In this document: piece after piece, positions 36,473 to 45,361 of the stretch
Numbering within the stretch: position 1 is the first letter of the stretch
How the letters are laid out: the number at the start of each line of letters is the position of its first letter
Origin: JBOGCH01 sp051656645
GTDB taxonomy: Bacteria > Bacteroidota > Bacteroidia > Bacteroidales > Marinifilaceae
Direction of reading: 5' to 3'
Assembly: GCA_051656645.1 (NCBI GenBank)
Contig: JBOGCH010000015.1
Coordinates: forward strand, 62,001-126,000
DNA: 64,000 nucleotides
Translations under genes and position numbers: made by a program
Notes under the pieces: generated by a model
The model's input: only the letters and a program-made list of their open reading frames with translations
Database searches by the model: none
What the model was told of the DNA's origin: nothing

Positions 36473-37290
36473 TGAATAATTACAGACCAATGCCGACAAT
36501 GACGCCGGCCGTGAAGTGGATAATACTAATTAATGCCGTAATGTTCCTTATAACAAAAGGAGCAGGACGACAAACAGGCGAAATGCTAGTTGATATGCTT
36601 GGCTTGCATTTACCACAATCGCCAATGTGGGGTGTATGGCAATACATAACCTACATGTTTATGCATGGCAATTTGGGACATGTGTTCTTTAATATGTTTG
36701 CTGTGTTTATGTTTGGACGCGTATTGGAGAATGTTTGGGGTACTCGCCGTTTCTTGATTTTTTATTTTGTTACGGCAATAGGAGCTGCGTTGCTGAATTC
36801 ACTAATAGGATGGATTGAGTTACGTAATGTGGTTGAGAGCTTTTATGCTTTTGAGAATACACCTACGCCTGACTTACTAGCGGAGTTTATACGTAAGCAT
36901 TTACCTAATGCCTCTAATCAGGTACATACGTTGTTGGACCAATGGATAAATAATCCGGACTCTCCACAACTAATTATGCAAGGAAAAGCGTTGTATTTGC
37001 AAATTGTTCAGATGCTTATAAATGTCCCAATGATTGGAGCCTCGGGTGCAGTGTTTGGGATTTTGCTAGCGTTTGGAATGTTATTCCCAAATACGGAGTT
37101 GTATATGATGTTTATTCCAATCCCAATTAAAGCTAAATATTTTGTGTTTGGATACGGATTTATAGAGCTGGTAATGGGATTGAAAAATAATCCGGGTGAC
37201 AATATTGCCCATTTTGCCCATTTGGGTGGAATGCTATTTGGTTATTTATTATTACTGTATTGGAAGAAGAGAACAAAACGCTTTTATTGA
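36472..37290 (+). CDS. rhomboid-family intramembrane serine protease
   Basis: A 272-residue membrane protein with about six helices. The rhomboid signatures are 'HGNLGHVFFNMFAVFMFG' (HxxxxHxxxN, L1/TM2), the catalytic Ser191 in 'IGASGAVFG', and the catalytic His250 in 'AHFAHLGGMLFG' (AHxxGxxxG), so an active serine-histidine dyad is predicted. An insertion of about 60 residues (about 115-175) between TM3 and the Ser helix is longer than in GlpG. Its start overlaps the RicT-like stop. A strong terminator follows, separating it from the next rhomboid gene. Confidence 0.93.
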   Translation: MNNYRPMPTMTPAVKWIILINAVMFLITKGAGRQTGEMLVDMLGLHLPQSPMWGVWQYITYMFMHGNLGHVFFNMFAVFMFGRVLENVWGTRRFLIFYFVTAIGAALLNSLIGWIELRNVVESFYAFENTPTPDLLAEFIRKHLPNASNQVHTLLDQWINNPDSPQLIMQGKALYLQIVQMLINVPMIGASGAVFGILLAFGMLFPNTELYMMFIPIPIKAKYFVFGYGFIELVMGLKNNPGDNIAHFAHLGGMLFGYLLLLYWKKRTKRFY

Positions 37291-37317
37291 CGTAAAGAGT
37301 GATAAGAGCTTATAGGG

Positions 37318-37356
37318 ACGGCACAGAATGGGTAAGCTTATTTTGTGCCGTTTTTA
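37318..37356 (+). terminator. terminator between the two rhomboid genes
   Basis: ACGGCACAGAAT (37318-37329) pairs with ATTTTGTGCCGT (37340-37351) around a 10-nt loop, followed by a run of T. This is the strongest intrinsic-terminator shape in the plus-strand run and would divide it. The right arm also contains TTATTTTG, one mismatch from a -7 box, so a promoter for the next gene could be embedded in it. Confidence 0.75.
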
Positions 37357-37375
37357 TATTATAAATAGTAATAAC

Positions 37376-37381
37376 AGGAGG
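37376..37381 (+). promoter_or_regulatory. Shine-Dalgarno that fixes the start of the second rhomboid
   Basis: AGGAGG lies 6 bp before the ATG at 37388. Good Shine-Dalgarno sequences are rare in this window, as expected for Bacteroidota. This one favours 37388 over the in-frame ATG at 37328, which is inside the terminator hairpin. Confidence 0.7.
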
Positions 37382-37387
37382 AAAAAT

Positions 37388-38332
37388 ATGAGATACGATA
37401 GTTTTTCAGGTAACAATAATTATGGAGCACCCGGCTATAATGAAGGTGGAGGGGTATGGAATGGCATAAAGCAAAGCTTTAAGCATGGAACAGCGCTTAC
37501 ACGTCTCATTTATATTAACGTAGGCGTATTTCTTGTTATAAAATTAATAAGTGCTTTTACCTCTTTGTTTGGCGTGGGACAAGGTTTTTACAATGTACTC
37601 CTGGCCAATATAGGTGTACCTGCCTATTTTTACAATATGCTTCATAAACCGTGGACATTGTTTACCTATATGTTTACTCATTTTGAGTTTTTCCATATAC
37701 TGTTTAATATGCTATGGTTGTATTGGTTTGGAAAGATGTTTATGAATTTCTTTTCCGGGCGGAAGCTTGTTGGCGTTTATATTATGGGTGGATTGAGTGG
37801 TGCAGCATTGTACTTACTTACTTATAATTTATTGCCTCATTTCTCACTGTTACGATATACCTCCTTTGCCGTTGGTGCATCTGCATCGATAATGGCTATT
37901 GTGTTTGCTGTTTGTTTTTATGTTCCTCAGCAGCGTATTTATTTATTCCTAATAGGACCTGTTAAGCTTATTTATTTGGCACTTTTTACTGCTGTTATTG
38001 ATTTAATTAGTATGGGATCGGGTAATGCAGGTGGCCATATAGCTCACCTTGGAGGTGCTTTGTTTGGTATTTGCTTTAGTATGGCTATCCGTAGGAATAG
38101 AGATATAACGTCTGGTGTTACGGGAATATTTCAATGGGTGGCAAATCTTTTTAAGCCGAGGCCTAAGATGCGTGTAAAGCATAGAAATATGAGTCAAAAA
38201 AAGAATGGAGGTAATCCCTATTCTGAAGATAGAATCAATGCAATATTGGATAAAATTTCAACTTCCGGATATGAAAGCCTGAGTAGGGAAGAGAAAGAGA
38301 TATTGTTTAAATCGGGCGGGCAGAAACAGTAG
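37388..38332 (+). CDS. rhomboid-family protease with C-terminal extension
   Basis: A 314-residue membrane protein. 'HFEFFHILFNMLWLYWFG' corresponds to the rhomboid H-x4-H-x3-N segment with substitutions, Ser165 in 'GASASIMAIVF' is the catalytic serine, and His220 in 'AHLGGALFG' is the catalytic histidine. The cytoplasmic tail (about 255-314) is basic and ends in a small helical segment 'SEDRINAILDKISTSGYESLSREEKEILFK', common in Bacteroidota rhomboids. It forms a tandem pair with the preceding rhomboid, but the two are quite diverged and separated by a terminator. It overlaps nothing and precedes the flippase-like gene by 4 bp. Confidence 0.9.
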   Translation: MRYDSFSGNNNYGAPGYNEGGGVWNGIKQSFKHGTALTRLIYINVGVFLVIKLISAFTSLFGVGQGFYNVLLANIGVPAYFYNMLHKPWTLFTYMFTHFEFFHILFNMLWLYWFGKMFMNFFSGRKLVGVYIMGGLSGAALYLLTYNLLPHFSLLRYTSFAVGASASIMAIVFAVCFYVPQQRIYLFLIGPVKLIYLALFTAVIDLISMGSGNAGGHIAHLGGALFGICFSMAIRRNRDITSGVTGIFQWVANLFKPRPKMRVKHRNMSQKKNGGNPYSEDRINAILDKISTSGYESLSREEKEILFKSGGQKQ

Positions 38333-38336
38333 TGAT

Positions 38337-39410
38337 ATGACGACATCAGACCAAAAGTTAACTTCAAAGATTAATCCCTATAAAATGATATATCCTATTT
38401 TGATAGGATTGGCTGTTGTTGCTTATATGTTTTATAGGGAGTTTGAACCGGGTTCATTTCAGTTAATACATTTCACTTGGCTTTCGGTATTGTGGCTGTT
38501 AGTCGCAATACTATGTATGGTGATTAGGGATTTGGGCTATATTATTCGTATTCGTATATTATCGGATAATAAGCTTTCATGGTACCAATCACTTCGCATT
38601 ATAATGCTTTGGGAGTTTACGTCGGCGGTTACACCGTCGGCAGTGGGAGGAACTAGTTTAGCAATTCTTTTTGTACATAAGGAAAATATTAGTGTGGGAC
38701 GCAGTTCGGCCATTGTAATGGCAACATCGTTCCTGGATGAGCTTTATTTTATACTTATGTTTCCAATAATTCTATTAAGCGTAAATGAGACCGCGCTGTG
38801 GGATATGCCGAATGTGGTTTCGGGTGTTAGTAGGAGTCTTATATCCATAGCATTAATAGGATATTTTTTAAAGTTGGGTTATTTGGTAGTACTGTGTTAT
38901 GGCTTGTTTTATAACCCTCGAGGATTGAAATTTTTTCTTTTACGAATATTTAAGTTACGTTTTCTAAAGCGCTGGCGCCAGCAGGCAAATACGGCCGGTA
39001 CAGACATAGTGCGTAACTCCTATGAACTGCGTAAAAAGTCGTTAGTTTTTTGGCTTAAAACCTTTGGATCTACCTTTATTTCCTGGACTGCAAGGTACTG
39101 GGTGGTAAATGCCATTTTAATGGCTTTTTGGGCAGGAAATTATGATTGGGCAAAACAATTTCTTATCTTTGCAAGACAGCTAATTATGTGGATAATGATG
39201 CTGGTGAGTCCCACTCCAGGGGGTAGCGGATTTGCAGAATTTGTTTTTAAAGAGTATCTTGGAGAGTTCATTCCAAGTGTTGGGGTAGCAGTTGCAATTG
39301 CGCTGTTGTGGAGATTGATAAGTTATTACCCCTATTTGTTGATTGGAGCCTTCCTTGTTCCAAAGTGGATAAGGAATAATTTTGGGAAGAAAAAAACAAT
39401 GAAAAATTAA
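38337..39410 (+). CDS. flippase-like (LPG-synthase TM domain) membrane protein
   Basis: A 357-residue polytopic membrane protein of the UPF0104/AglD2 type, related to the transmembrane part of lysylphosphatidylglycerol synthase. Motifs are 'LWEFTSAVTPSAVGGTSLAILFVHKENISVGRSSAIV' (about 90-126) and, later, 'SPTPGGSGFAEFVFKEYL' (about 290-307), with about eight helices. It lacks the C-terminal aminoacyl-transferase domain, so lipid flipping or an unknown membrane role is more likely than phospholipid aminoacylation. It lies in the run between rhomboid 2 (4 bp) and a small membrane protein (12 bp). Confidence 0.85.
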   Translation: MTTSDQKLTSKINPYKMIYPILIGLAVVAYMFYREFEPGSFQLIHFTWLSVLWLLVAILCMVIRDLGYIIRIRILSDNKLSWYQSLRIIMLWEFTSAVTPSAVGGTSLAILFVHKENISVGRSSAIVMATSFLDELYFILMFPIILLSVNETALWDMPNVVSGVSRSLISIALIGYFLKLGYLVVLCYGLFYNPRGLKFFLLRIFKLRFLKRWRQQANTAGTDIVRNSYELRKKSLVFWLKTFGSTFISWTARYWVVNAILMAFWAGNYDWAKQFLIFARQLIMWIMMLVSPTPGGSGFAEFVFKEYLGEFIPSVGVAVAIALLWRLISYYPYLLIGAFLVPKWIRNNFGKKKTMKN

Positions 39411-39422
39411 AAACGACAGGTT

Positions 39423-39737
39423 ATGTTATTTAATAAAAAACCGAACATCAAACGTTTTAATATCCAACCACGTTATTGGGATCCCGCAAAAGAAGAACGT
39501 GAAGCAAGAGAGAAAAGAGTCCGCGCAGAAATGGGTATGAATGAAGACGATGATTCCTATATACCTAATATTCGCGGAAGAATGAGATCGGAGTACGATC
39601 GTCATAAATCTATGCGTTCAGGCAATGGAAGCAGCTATACCATACGTTTATTTATGATACTAATCATGCTATTTATGGCAGTTGGTTTAGTTGTGATGAC
39701 AAATAAAGAGGGCCTACTACGCTTTTTTGGCTTGTAG
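39423..39737 (+). CDS. small membrane protein of unknown function
   Basis: A 104-residue protein with a charged N-terminal region (about 1-72, rich in Arg, Lys and Glu; 'RYWDPAKEEREAREKRVRAEMG') and a single C-terminal helix ('LFMILIMLFMAVGLVVM', about 77-93). An AGG six bases before the ATG supports the start. I do not recognise a named domain. Its position just before mutL in the run and the topology (cytoplasmic charged part, one anchor) are all that can be said. Confidence 0.7.
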   Translation: MLFNKKPNIKRFNIQPRYWDPAKEEREAREKRVRAEMGMNEDDDSYIPNIRGRMRSEYDRHKSMRSGNGSSYTIRLFMILIMLFMAVGLVVMTNKEGLLRFFGL

Positions 39738-39776
39738 TGTTATCGATTTTAATAGTGCTAAATAGAGAAAAAAAGA

Positions 39777-41639
39777 ATGGCTAACATTATTCAATTATTG
39801 CCGGACGCGGTTGCCAATCAGATTGCCGCGGGAGAAGTTGTGCAGCGCCCGGCATCGGTGGTGAAGGAGTTGGTGGAGAACTCGGTGGATGCCGGTGCTA
39901 CTACCATTCAAGTTATTCTTAAAAACGCGGGCAAAACATCTATCCAAGTAATTGACAATGGTAAGGGTCTTTCGCCAATGGATGCGCGAATGGCTTTTGA
40001 ACGTCATGCTACATCGAAGATAGCTGCCGCACAGGACTTATTCAATATCCGTACCTTAGGTTTCCGTGGAGAGGCTTTGCCATCCATAGCCTCAGTTGCA
40101 GAGGTAGAATTACGTAGTAGAGAAACCGGTGAGGAACTGGGAACCTATATCTACATTAGTGAGTCTACCGTAAAAAAGCAAGAACCTGTAAACTGTGCGG
40201 AAGGAACGAACATAATAGTATCGAATCTTTTTTTTAATGTACCTGCTCGCCGTAAGTTTCTTAAGGCGGATAGTACAGAGTTTAAAAATGTAGTAACGGA
40301 ATTTTTACGAATTGCGTTAACAAACCCTGATGTATCCTTTACGCTTATTCATAATGATAAAACGGTTTATCAACTACCTGCGTCGCAGCTGCGTCAGCGC
40401 GTAGTGAATGTGATGGGCAAGGCAATAAACAGTAAGCTTATTAATGTGGAATGTGATACCGAGCTTATTAAAGTTCGTGGTTATGTTTGTACACCTCAAC
40501 ATGCTAAGAAAACGTATGGAGAGCAGTACTTCTTTGTGAATAATAGATTCATGAAGCATAACTTTTTCCATAAAGCTATTGTCGAAGCGTACAGTGGTTT
40601 AATTGCGGGGGATATGATTCCTTCCTACTTCCTCTATTTTACAATCAATCCGGATTTGATTGATGTAAATATTCATCCAACAAAGACGGAGATTAAGTTT
40701 CAGGACGAACCGGCAATTTTCCAGATACTCCTAGCAGGCGTTAAGGAGATGTTGGGGAAATGTAACATTATGCCACCATTGGATTTTGATACTGAAGGAA
40801 GTATTCAGTTTGAAACGCCAACTAAACCGGCATCAAACTATATACCTAGAGTGCAGTATAACCCTTCGTATAATCCTTTTAATTACCATTCAACTCCAAT
40901 AACGCCTACGGATAGTAGTTTTGATCCCGGAGTTGAAACAACAGAAAATGCTATTCCTTCAACACCGGGAACCAGTTGGCGTGACTTCTTTGTAACTGTA
41001 GAGGAGACACCGCAACCACAGCAAACGGTAATTGAGGAGTTTATTGAGCAGGAACAACAGCAGGATGCAACTCCGGCCGAGGCTAACTTTATGCAGGTAA
41101 AGAATAGATACATTCTGACATCTACGGTTGACGGTTTTATGGCCATTGATCAGCGTAGAGCTTATGAGCGTATATTATTTGAGCAGTATTTGGAAGCCGT
41201 TGAGACAACGCAAACAGCAAAGCAGAAGTGTTTGTTTCCTGAGACTATTGATTTAACGCCTGAGGATTTTACCATTGCGGAGGAGATTGTAATGGATTTA
41301 GATACTCTTGGTTTTGAATTAACACAAATAGGCCCTTCTAGTTTTGCCATATATGCAACGCCGGCTGATTTAAATACAAGCGACGCCGCGGAGGTACTTC
41401 AAAATTTGATTGAATACTACAAAGAGACATCTGGCGATATAAAGGTTAAGGATAAAGAGCGTGTAGCGCTTGCTATGGCTAAGGCTGCCAGTGGTGAATA
41501 TGTAGGTCCGTTAAACGATGAAGAGATGCGTGCCTTGGTTGATACGCTTTTTGCTTGTCGCAATTACAGCTACACTGCCGATGGAAAGGTAATATCATTT
41601 GCTATAGGACTATCCGATATTCTTGGTTGGTTCAGATAA
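39777..41639 (+). CDS. mutL: DNA mismatch repair protein MutL
   Basis: MutL links MutS mismatch recognition to strand removal. The 620-residue protein has the GHKL ATPase motifs 'IAAGEVVQRPASVVKELVENSVDAGA', 'VIDNGKGL' and 'RHATSKI', then 'TLGFRGEALPSIASVAEV', and the transducer domain ('NVPARRKFLK', 'DVNIHPTKTEIKF'). The linker (about 345-440) is Pro/Thr/Gln-rich. The C-terminal endonuclease motif DQHAx2Ex4E is present as 'DQRRAYERILFE', with Arg in place of the metal-binding His and the Ala, and the final zinc motif reads 'FACRNYSYTADGK' without the CPHGRP form. Nicking activity may be altered or absent. It ends the plus-strand run. Confidence 0.95.
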   Translation: MANIIQLLPDAVANQIAAGEVVQRPASVVKELVENSVDAGATTIQVILKNAGKTSIQVIDNGKGLSPMDARMAFERHATSKIAAAQDLFNIRTLGFRGEALPSIASVAEVELRSRETGEELGTYIYISESTVKKQEPVNCAEGTNIIVSNLFFNVPARRKFLKADSTEFKNVVTEFLRIALTNPDVSFTLIHNDKTVYQLPASQLRQRVVNVMGKAINSKLINVECDTELIKVRGYVCTPQHAKKTYGEQYFFVNNRFMKHNFFHKAIVEAYSGLIAGDMIPSYFLYFTINPDLIDVNIHPTKTEIKFQDEPAIFQILLAGVKEMLGKCNIMPPLDFDTEGSIQFETPTKPASNYIPRVQYNPSYNPFNYHSTPITPTDSSFDPGVETTENAIPSTPGTSWRDFFVTVEETPQPQQTVIEEFIEQEQQQDATPAEANFMQVKNRYILTSTVDGFMAIDQRRAYERILFEQYLEAVETTQTAKQKCLFPETIDLTPEDFTIAEEIVMDLDTLGFELTQIGPSSFAIYATPADLNTSDAAEVLQNLIEYYKETSGDIKVKDKERVALAMAKAASGEYVGPLNDEEMRALVDTLFACRNYSYTADGKVISFAIGLSDILGWFR

Positions 41640-41678
41640 CATAAATGCCGTGGACAATGTTGTCCACGGCATTTATGT
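41639..41678. terminator. bidirectional terminator between mutL and ybaN-like
   Basis: ACATAAATGCCGTGGACAA (41639-41657) and its inverse TTGTCCACGGCATTTATGT (41660-41678) form an almost perfect 19-bp stem with a 2-nt centre between two convergent genes. It overlaps both stop codons, so it can serve both directions. Confidence 0.85.
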
Positions 41679-42049
41679 TATGGTTTACCTTTTAAAATTC
41701 GTTTTGCGAATAGTATACTAAATGTAGCAACCCAGCCTAAGCAAAACACCAGTATTCGGATATTGTCAGAACCTATAAGACAAAGAGAAAATCCAATACC
41801 TACCCAGGTGGTTACTAATGGAATTATTTTGTCCCATTTGGTTTGTGGTTCCTCCCCGTTAAAACGGCGTAAGTAACCTCCTAAATAGCGTGTTCTGTGT
41901 AGCCATGCGTTGAGGCGTACCGAACTGCGTACAAAGAACCACGACGCAAGTAACAAAAAGGGGGTTGTAGGGAAACCGGGCAGTACAACTCCTATAATTC
42001 CAAGTCCCACTGCCAAACATCCCAACACTATATACAGTATTCTTTTCAT
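41678..42049 (-). CDS. YbaN/DUF454 family membrane protein
   Basis: A 123-residue membrane protein with the DUF454 signature 'LGIIGVVLPGFPTTPFLLLASWFFVRSS' (about 18-45) and 'LHRTRYLGGYLRRF'. It has three to four hydrophobic helices. The family function is unknown. Its ATG overlaps the stop of the S41 protease gene by four bases (ATGA), indicating coupled translation. It is the last gene of the minus-strand run that starts with the polyprenyl synthase. Confidence 0.88.
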   Translation of the reverse strand: MKRILYIVLGCLAVGLGIIGVVLPGFPTTPFLLLASWFFVRSSVRLNAWLHRTRYLGGYLRRFNGEEPQTKWDKIIPLVTTWVGIGFSLCLIGSDNIRILVFCLGWVATFSILFAKRILKGKP

Positions 42050-43671
42050 TCAAATACAATCTCGTTAGGCTGTTGTAATGCCTTAACGATAACGGGATCG
42101 CCTTCGCTATATATAGGATAAAAACCTTGATCGTCCATTATGTGTCGGCCAATAAAAGCCTCTGTTCTGTTTCTTATCACAGCTTTAGAGTCGCGAATAC
42201 CTTTTGCATCAGGTTTTAAACCTCTCTTTTGTGCATAGTTCACTACCTCGGTTACAAGATCAAAGTTGGCCAAGTAAGCTTTGACTTCCTTAGCGGTTTT
42301 TAGTTTCTTTGTTTCCTCACGGTGTTTATCCATAAATTCAAATGTGTACTCATATAGATATTGCTTTCTAAGCAGCTCGTTCAGATATTTGGAATATCCA
42401 ACAGTATCTACCGGTACAAAAACATCCGGCATAACTCCACCGCCTCCGTACACCGTGCGTCCGCCTGCTGTTTCAAAGCGAAGCTTTTCATCAAAGTGAA
42501 TAGAATCCTTCTCTGAGAATTCGCCATGTGCCATGCGATAGTAAATGTCGCTATAGTATTTCTCTTTTCCCTCATCATAAGGTTTTTGAATGGAGCGTCC
42601 CGATGGAATATAGTAACGTGCTACGGTTAAACGTAATGCGCTTCCATCTGCAAGTGGACGTTGTTCCTGTACTAATCCTTTACCAAATGAGCGGCGACCA
42701 ACGATCCATCCGCGGTCATTGTCCTGAATAGCTCCGGCAAAAATCTCACTTGCCGATGCGCTAAACTCATTTATCAACACGGTAACAGGTAAATCCTGGT
42801 AGCGTCCTTTGCCGTTTGATCGATAATCCATACGTGGCACAGCTTTACCCTGTGTATATAGTACTAAACGATCGGCCGGAAGGAACTCATTAATCATTTG
42901 TGTTGCAATTGGCAATATACCACCTTCATTTTCCCTCAAGTCAACAATAACGCGTTTCATACCTTGTTTACTCAAACTAGCTAGTCCTTGCATAAACTCA
43001 TTGTATGTGGTCATTGCAAAAATATTTACGCGTATATATCCTGTAGTATCATTGATCATGTATGCAACTGGCACGCTTTTGATAGGGATATTTCCACGTA
43101 CCACATCGATGATTACGGGCTCTTTAACGCCTCTTCTGGCAATGGTTAATGTTGTTTGTGTACCAACCTCGCCACGCATTTGCTTCATTATGCTATCCGT
43201 GTTCATGTTAACACCGGCTACGGTCATATCATTCACCTTTACAATACGGTCGCCATCTTGCACGCCAGCAGCCTCACTAGGACCTCCCGGAACCACTTTA
43301 ACAACGGTTACAGTATCTTGATACTTATAAAATTGTACACCAATACCACCAAAATTACCTACCATCTCCTCGTTAACGCGTGTCATATCCTTAGCAGGGA
43401 TATACACTGTATGTGGATCTAACTCCTTGATCAAATCGTTAATAGCATCCTCTTCGAGTTTGCCCATGTCGATAGTGTCAACGTATGAGTTGTTAATCAT
43501 GCTTACAACCATATCTAACTTACTTCCACCGCCCATGTTTGAGCTGCGTAGTAACTGCTGCACGCTAGCCATGTCCAGTTGTCTGGGTGTCATTGCGCGG
43601 TTTATCAGCATTCCCAAAGCAATAGAGATTCCTACAAGAATAGGTACCCATAATATTCGTAGCTTGTACAT
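42046..43671 (-). CDS. S41-family C-terminal processing peptidase
   Basis: A 541-residue protease exported by an N-terminal anchor helix ('LWVPILVGISIALGMLI'). The PDZ domain is at about 95-180 ('GIGVQFYKYQDTVTVVKVVPGGPSEAAGVQDGDRIVKVN'). The catalytic core has the Ser in 'INEFSASASEIFAGAIQDN' and the Lys in 'GRRSFGKGLVQEQ', the Ser-Lys dyad of CtpA/Prc peptidases. It probably acts in the periplasm on protein C-termini. It is 24 bp after the dCMP deaminase gene and overlaps the YbaN-like gene. Confidence 0.93.
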   Translation of the reverse strand: MYKLRILWVPILVGISIALGMLINRAMTPRQLDMASVQQLLRSSNMGGGSKLDMVVSMINNSYVDTIDMGKLEEDAINDLIKELDPHTVYIPAKDMTRVNEEMVGNFGGIGVQFYKYQDTVTVVKVVPGGPSEAAGVQDGDRIVKVNDMTVAGVNMNTDSIMKQMRGEVGTQTTLTIARRGVKEPVIIDVVRGNIPIKSVPVAYMINDTTGYIRVNIFAMTTYNEFMQGLASLSKQGMKRVIVDLRENEGGILPIATQMINEFLPADRLVLYTQGKAVPRMDYRSNGKGRYQDLPVTVLINEFSASASEIFAGAIQDNDRGWIVGRRSFGKGLVQEQRPLADGSALRLTVARYYIPSGRSIQKPYDEGKEKYYSDIYYRMAHGEFSEKDSIHFDEKLRFETAGGRTVYGGGGVMPDVFVPVDTVGYSKYLNELLRKQYLYEYTFEFMDKHREETKKLKTAKEVKAYLANFDLVTEVVNYAQKRGLKPDAKGIRDSKAVIRNRTEAFIGRHIMDDQGFYPIYSEGDPVIVKALQQPNEIVFE

Positions 43672-43695
43672 ATTATCTTTTATTTTAATGTCTAT

Positions 43696-44139
43696 TTATT
43701 TAATCTCAACAAAGTCAACAGATATGCTTGCGCGTCGAAGCAGGTCAATGCCATCGCAGCATCTGTATTCATCCGAGTATACAACGCGTATAATCCCAGC
43801 CTGAATAATTAACTTGGCGCATTCAATGCACGGAGATGCTGTAACATACATAGTAGCTCCCTCACTACTGTTATTGCTTTTGGCAACTTTACTAATGGCA
43901 TTTGCCTCCGCATGCAAAACGTAAGGTTTAGTGAAACCGTCAACATCCTCACACACATTCTCAAATCCCGAAGGAGTTCCATTAAAACCATCCGAGATAA
44001 TGGACTTATCCTTAACAATAAGCGCACCTACCTGTCTGCGAACGCAATAGGAGTTCTCTGCCCATATTTTTGCCATACGTAAGTATCGGCAATCTAATGT
44101 ATACTGTTTGTCTTCCTGTAAATTATTTTTCTCGTCCAT
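43696..44139 (-). CDS. deoxycytidylate deaminase (ComEB-like)
   Basis: A 147-residue zinc deaminase that converts dCMP to dUMP for thymidylate synthesis. Zinc-binding and catalytic motifs are 'HAEANAI' (His and the proton-shuttle Glu) and 'PCIECAK' (two Cys). 'RQVGALIVKDKSIISDGFNGTPSGFEN' is the nucleotide-binding region. The ATG at 44139 is used; the frame also runs four codons upstream from a TTG. The gene overlaps the 3' end of the polyprenyl synthase gene by 17 bases. Confidence 0.92.
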   Translation of the reverse strand: MDEKNNLQEDKQYTLDCRYLRMAKIWAENSYCVRRQVGALIVKDKSIISDGFNGTPSGFENVCEDVDGFTKPYVLHAEANAISKVAKSNNSSEGATMYVTASPCIECAKLIIQAGIIRVVYSDEYRCCDGIDLLRRASISVDFVEIK

Positions 44140-45097
44140 CCAGATAATCAATCATTTCATAAAATAAGGCTTTTCGCTCTTCAGGTAAGTCAATAGACTT
44201 AAGCAACATCTTGCTTTGGTCAATATATTCATTAATCTTAGCTTCGGCAACAGCCTTAACGCCTACAGAGTTATAAATGTTAGTCACTGCTTCAATCTTC
44301 CAACGAGCAGCAGTGTCATCAATTGCAATATACTCTTTTAGTTTTTGCAAATCGTCACCTTCGGCCATCTCCAATGCCTTTATCAGCATATAGGTCTTTT
44401 TATTCTCCATAATGTCGCCGCCAATGGCCTTACCAAAGGTCTTTTCATTGCCATAAACATCCAATAAATCGTCCTGTAGTTGGAAAGCCAATCCCAAGCA
44501 ACCTCCAAAGTCGTAAAGCGCATTGTAATCGGATTCACTAGCTCCCGCAATTAAGGCCCCATGGCGTAAACTTCCGGCAATAAGTACGGATGTTTTCTTA
44601 TATATCATGTCCAAGTATTCCTCTGCGGTAACATCAGTACGGGACTCAAACTCCATATCTAATTGCTGACCTTTGCAAACATCCATTGCTACCTGATTGA
44701 AACCATCAAGTACACGACGCAAATATTTATCCTCACAGCTTTCAACGTACATATATGCTGTTATGGCTGCTGCATCACCACTTAAAATGGCAACGTTGGT
44801 ATTCCATTTGCGATGTACGGTAGGGCGTCCTCGTCTAATTGCCGCATCGTCCATTACATCGTCATGTAACAACGTATAATTGTGGAAAATTTCAATACCA
44901 ATAACCGATTTCAGTGCTTTTTCAATATCTTCCCTGTACAAATTATATGCCATGAGCGCAAGCACTGGACGCAGACGTTTTCCGCCATCCTCTAAAATAT
45001 ATCGTAAAGGTTCAAACAATGCGGTAGGTTCCTGCATGTATGTTTCTTTCTCTAACTCTGTTTTTATTATTTCCCGAAGTTCATCAATACTATACAT
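44123..45097 (-). CDS. polyprenyl diphosphate synthase
   Basis: A 324-residue trans-isoprenyl diphosphate synthase. The first aspartate-rich motif is 'LLHDDVMDDAAIRRGRPTVH' (DDxxD) and the second is 'FQLQDDLLDVYG' (DDxxD-like). 'EDGGKRLRPVLALMAYNL' binds diphosphate. The ATG at 45095-45097 is chosen; an upstream in-frame ATG at 45161-45163 would add 22 hydrophobic residues and overlap the palindrome at 45164. The product (C20 or longer) and so the pathway (quinone or carotenoid side chain) cannot be set by eye. First gene of the minus-strand run. Confidence 0.92.
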   Translation of the reverse strand: MYSIDELREIIKTELEKETYMQEPTALFEPLRYILEDGGKRLRPVLALMAYNLYREDIEKALKSVIGIEIFHNYTLLHDDVMDDAAIRRGRPTVHRKWNTNVAILSGDAAAITAYMYVESCEDKYLRRVLDGFNQVAMDVCKGQQLDMEFESRTDVTAEEYLDMIYKKTSVLIAGSLRHGALIAGASESDYNALYDFGGCLGLAFQLQDDLLDVYGNEKTFGKAIGGDIMENKKTYMLIKALEMAEGDDLQKLKEYIAIDDTAARWKIEAVTNIYNSVGVKAVAEAKINEYIDQSKMLLKSIDLPEERKALFYEMIDYLDGREK

Positions 45098-45163
45098 ATA
45101 CTTATTGTCTATTCTATATCCTAATAATGCGAAGATAATATAATTAACTATAACTAGTAACAT

Positions 45164-45179
45164 TCATTAAGCTTAATGA
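45164..45179. promoter_or_regulatory. 16-bp perfect palindrome upstream of the polyprenyl synthase
   Basis: TCATTAAGCTTAATGA reads identically on both strands. A TATCTTCG at 45137-45130 (minus) could be the -7 box of the polyprenyl synthase gene, which would place the palindrome at about -41 to -56 from the start point, an activator-type position. No regulator gene is adjacent. Confidence 0.4.
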
Positions 45180-45326
45180 GGCAAATATTAGAGCAATTAT
45201 TACTTCACGATTCTAATTCATAATTATGGTGTACGAAATAAATGTACAATGTTACATAGATTAGTAGACAATAATACTTTAAAATATAATTAAGAATAAA
45301 TTATATATATAGAATGAAATATACAC

Positions 45327-45334
45327 TAATTTTG
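45327..45334 (+). promoter_or_regulatory. -7 box for the first tandem lipoprotein
   Basis: TAATTTTG fits TAnnTTTG exactly and lies 27 bp before the ATG. No clear -33 TTG at the usual distance. Confidence 0.45.
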
Positions 45335-45361
45335 TGCCTTTTTGAAAATTAAATATACATT

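Noticed and set aside
42281..43804. Plus-strand frames inside the S41 protease and dCMP deaminase genes
   Set aside because: They are antisense to well-supported genes, have no family motifs and no promoter or ribosome-binding signals.
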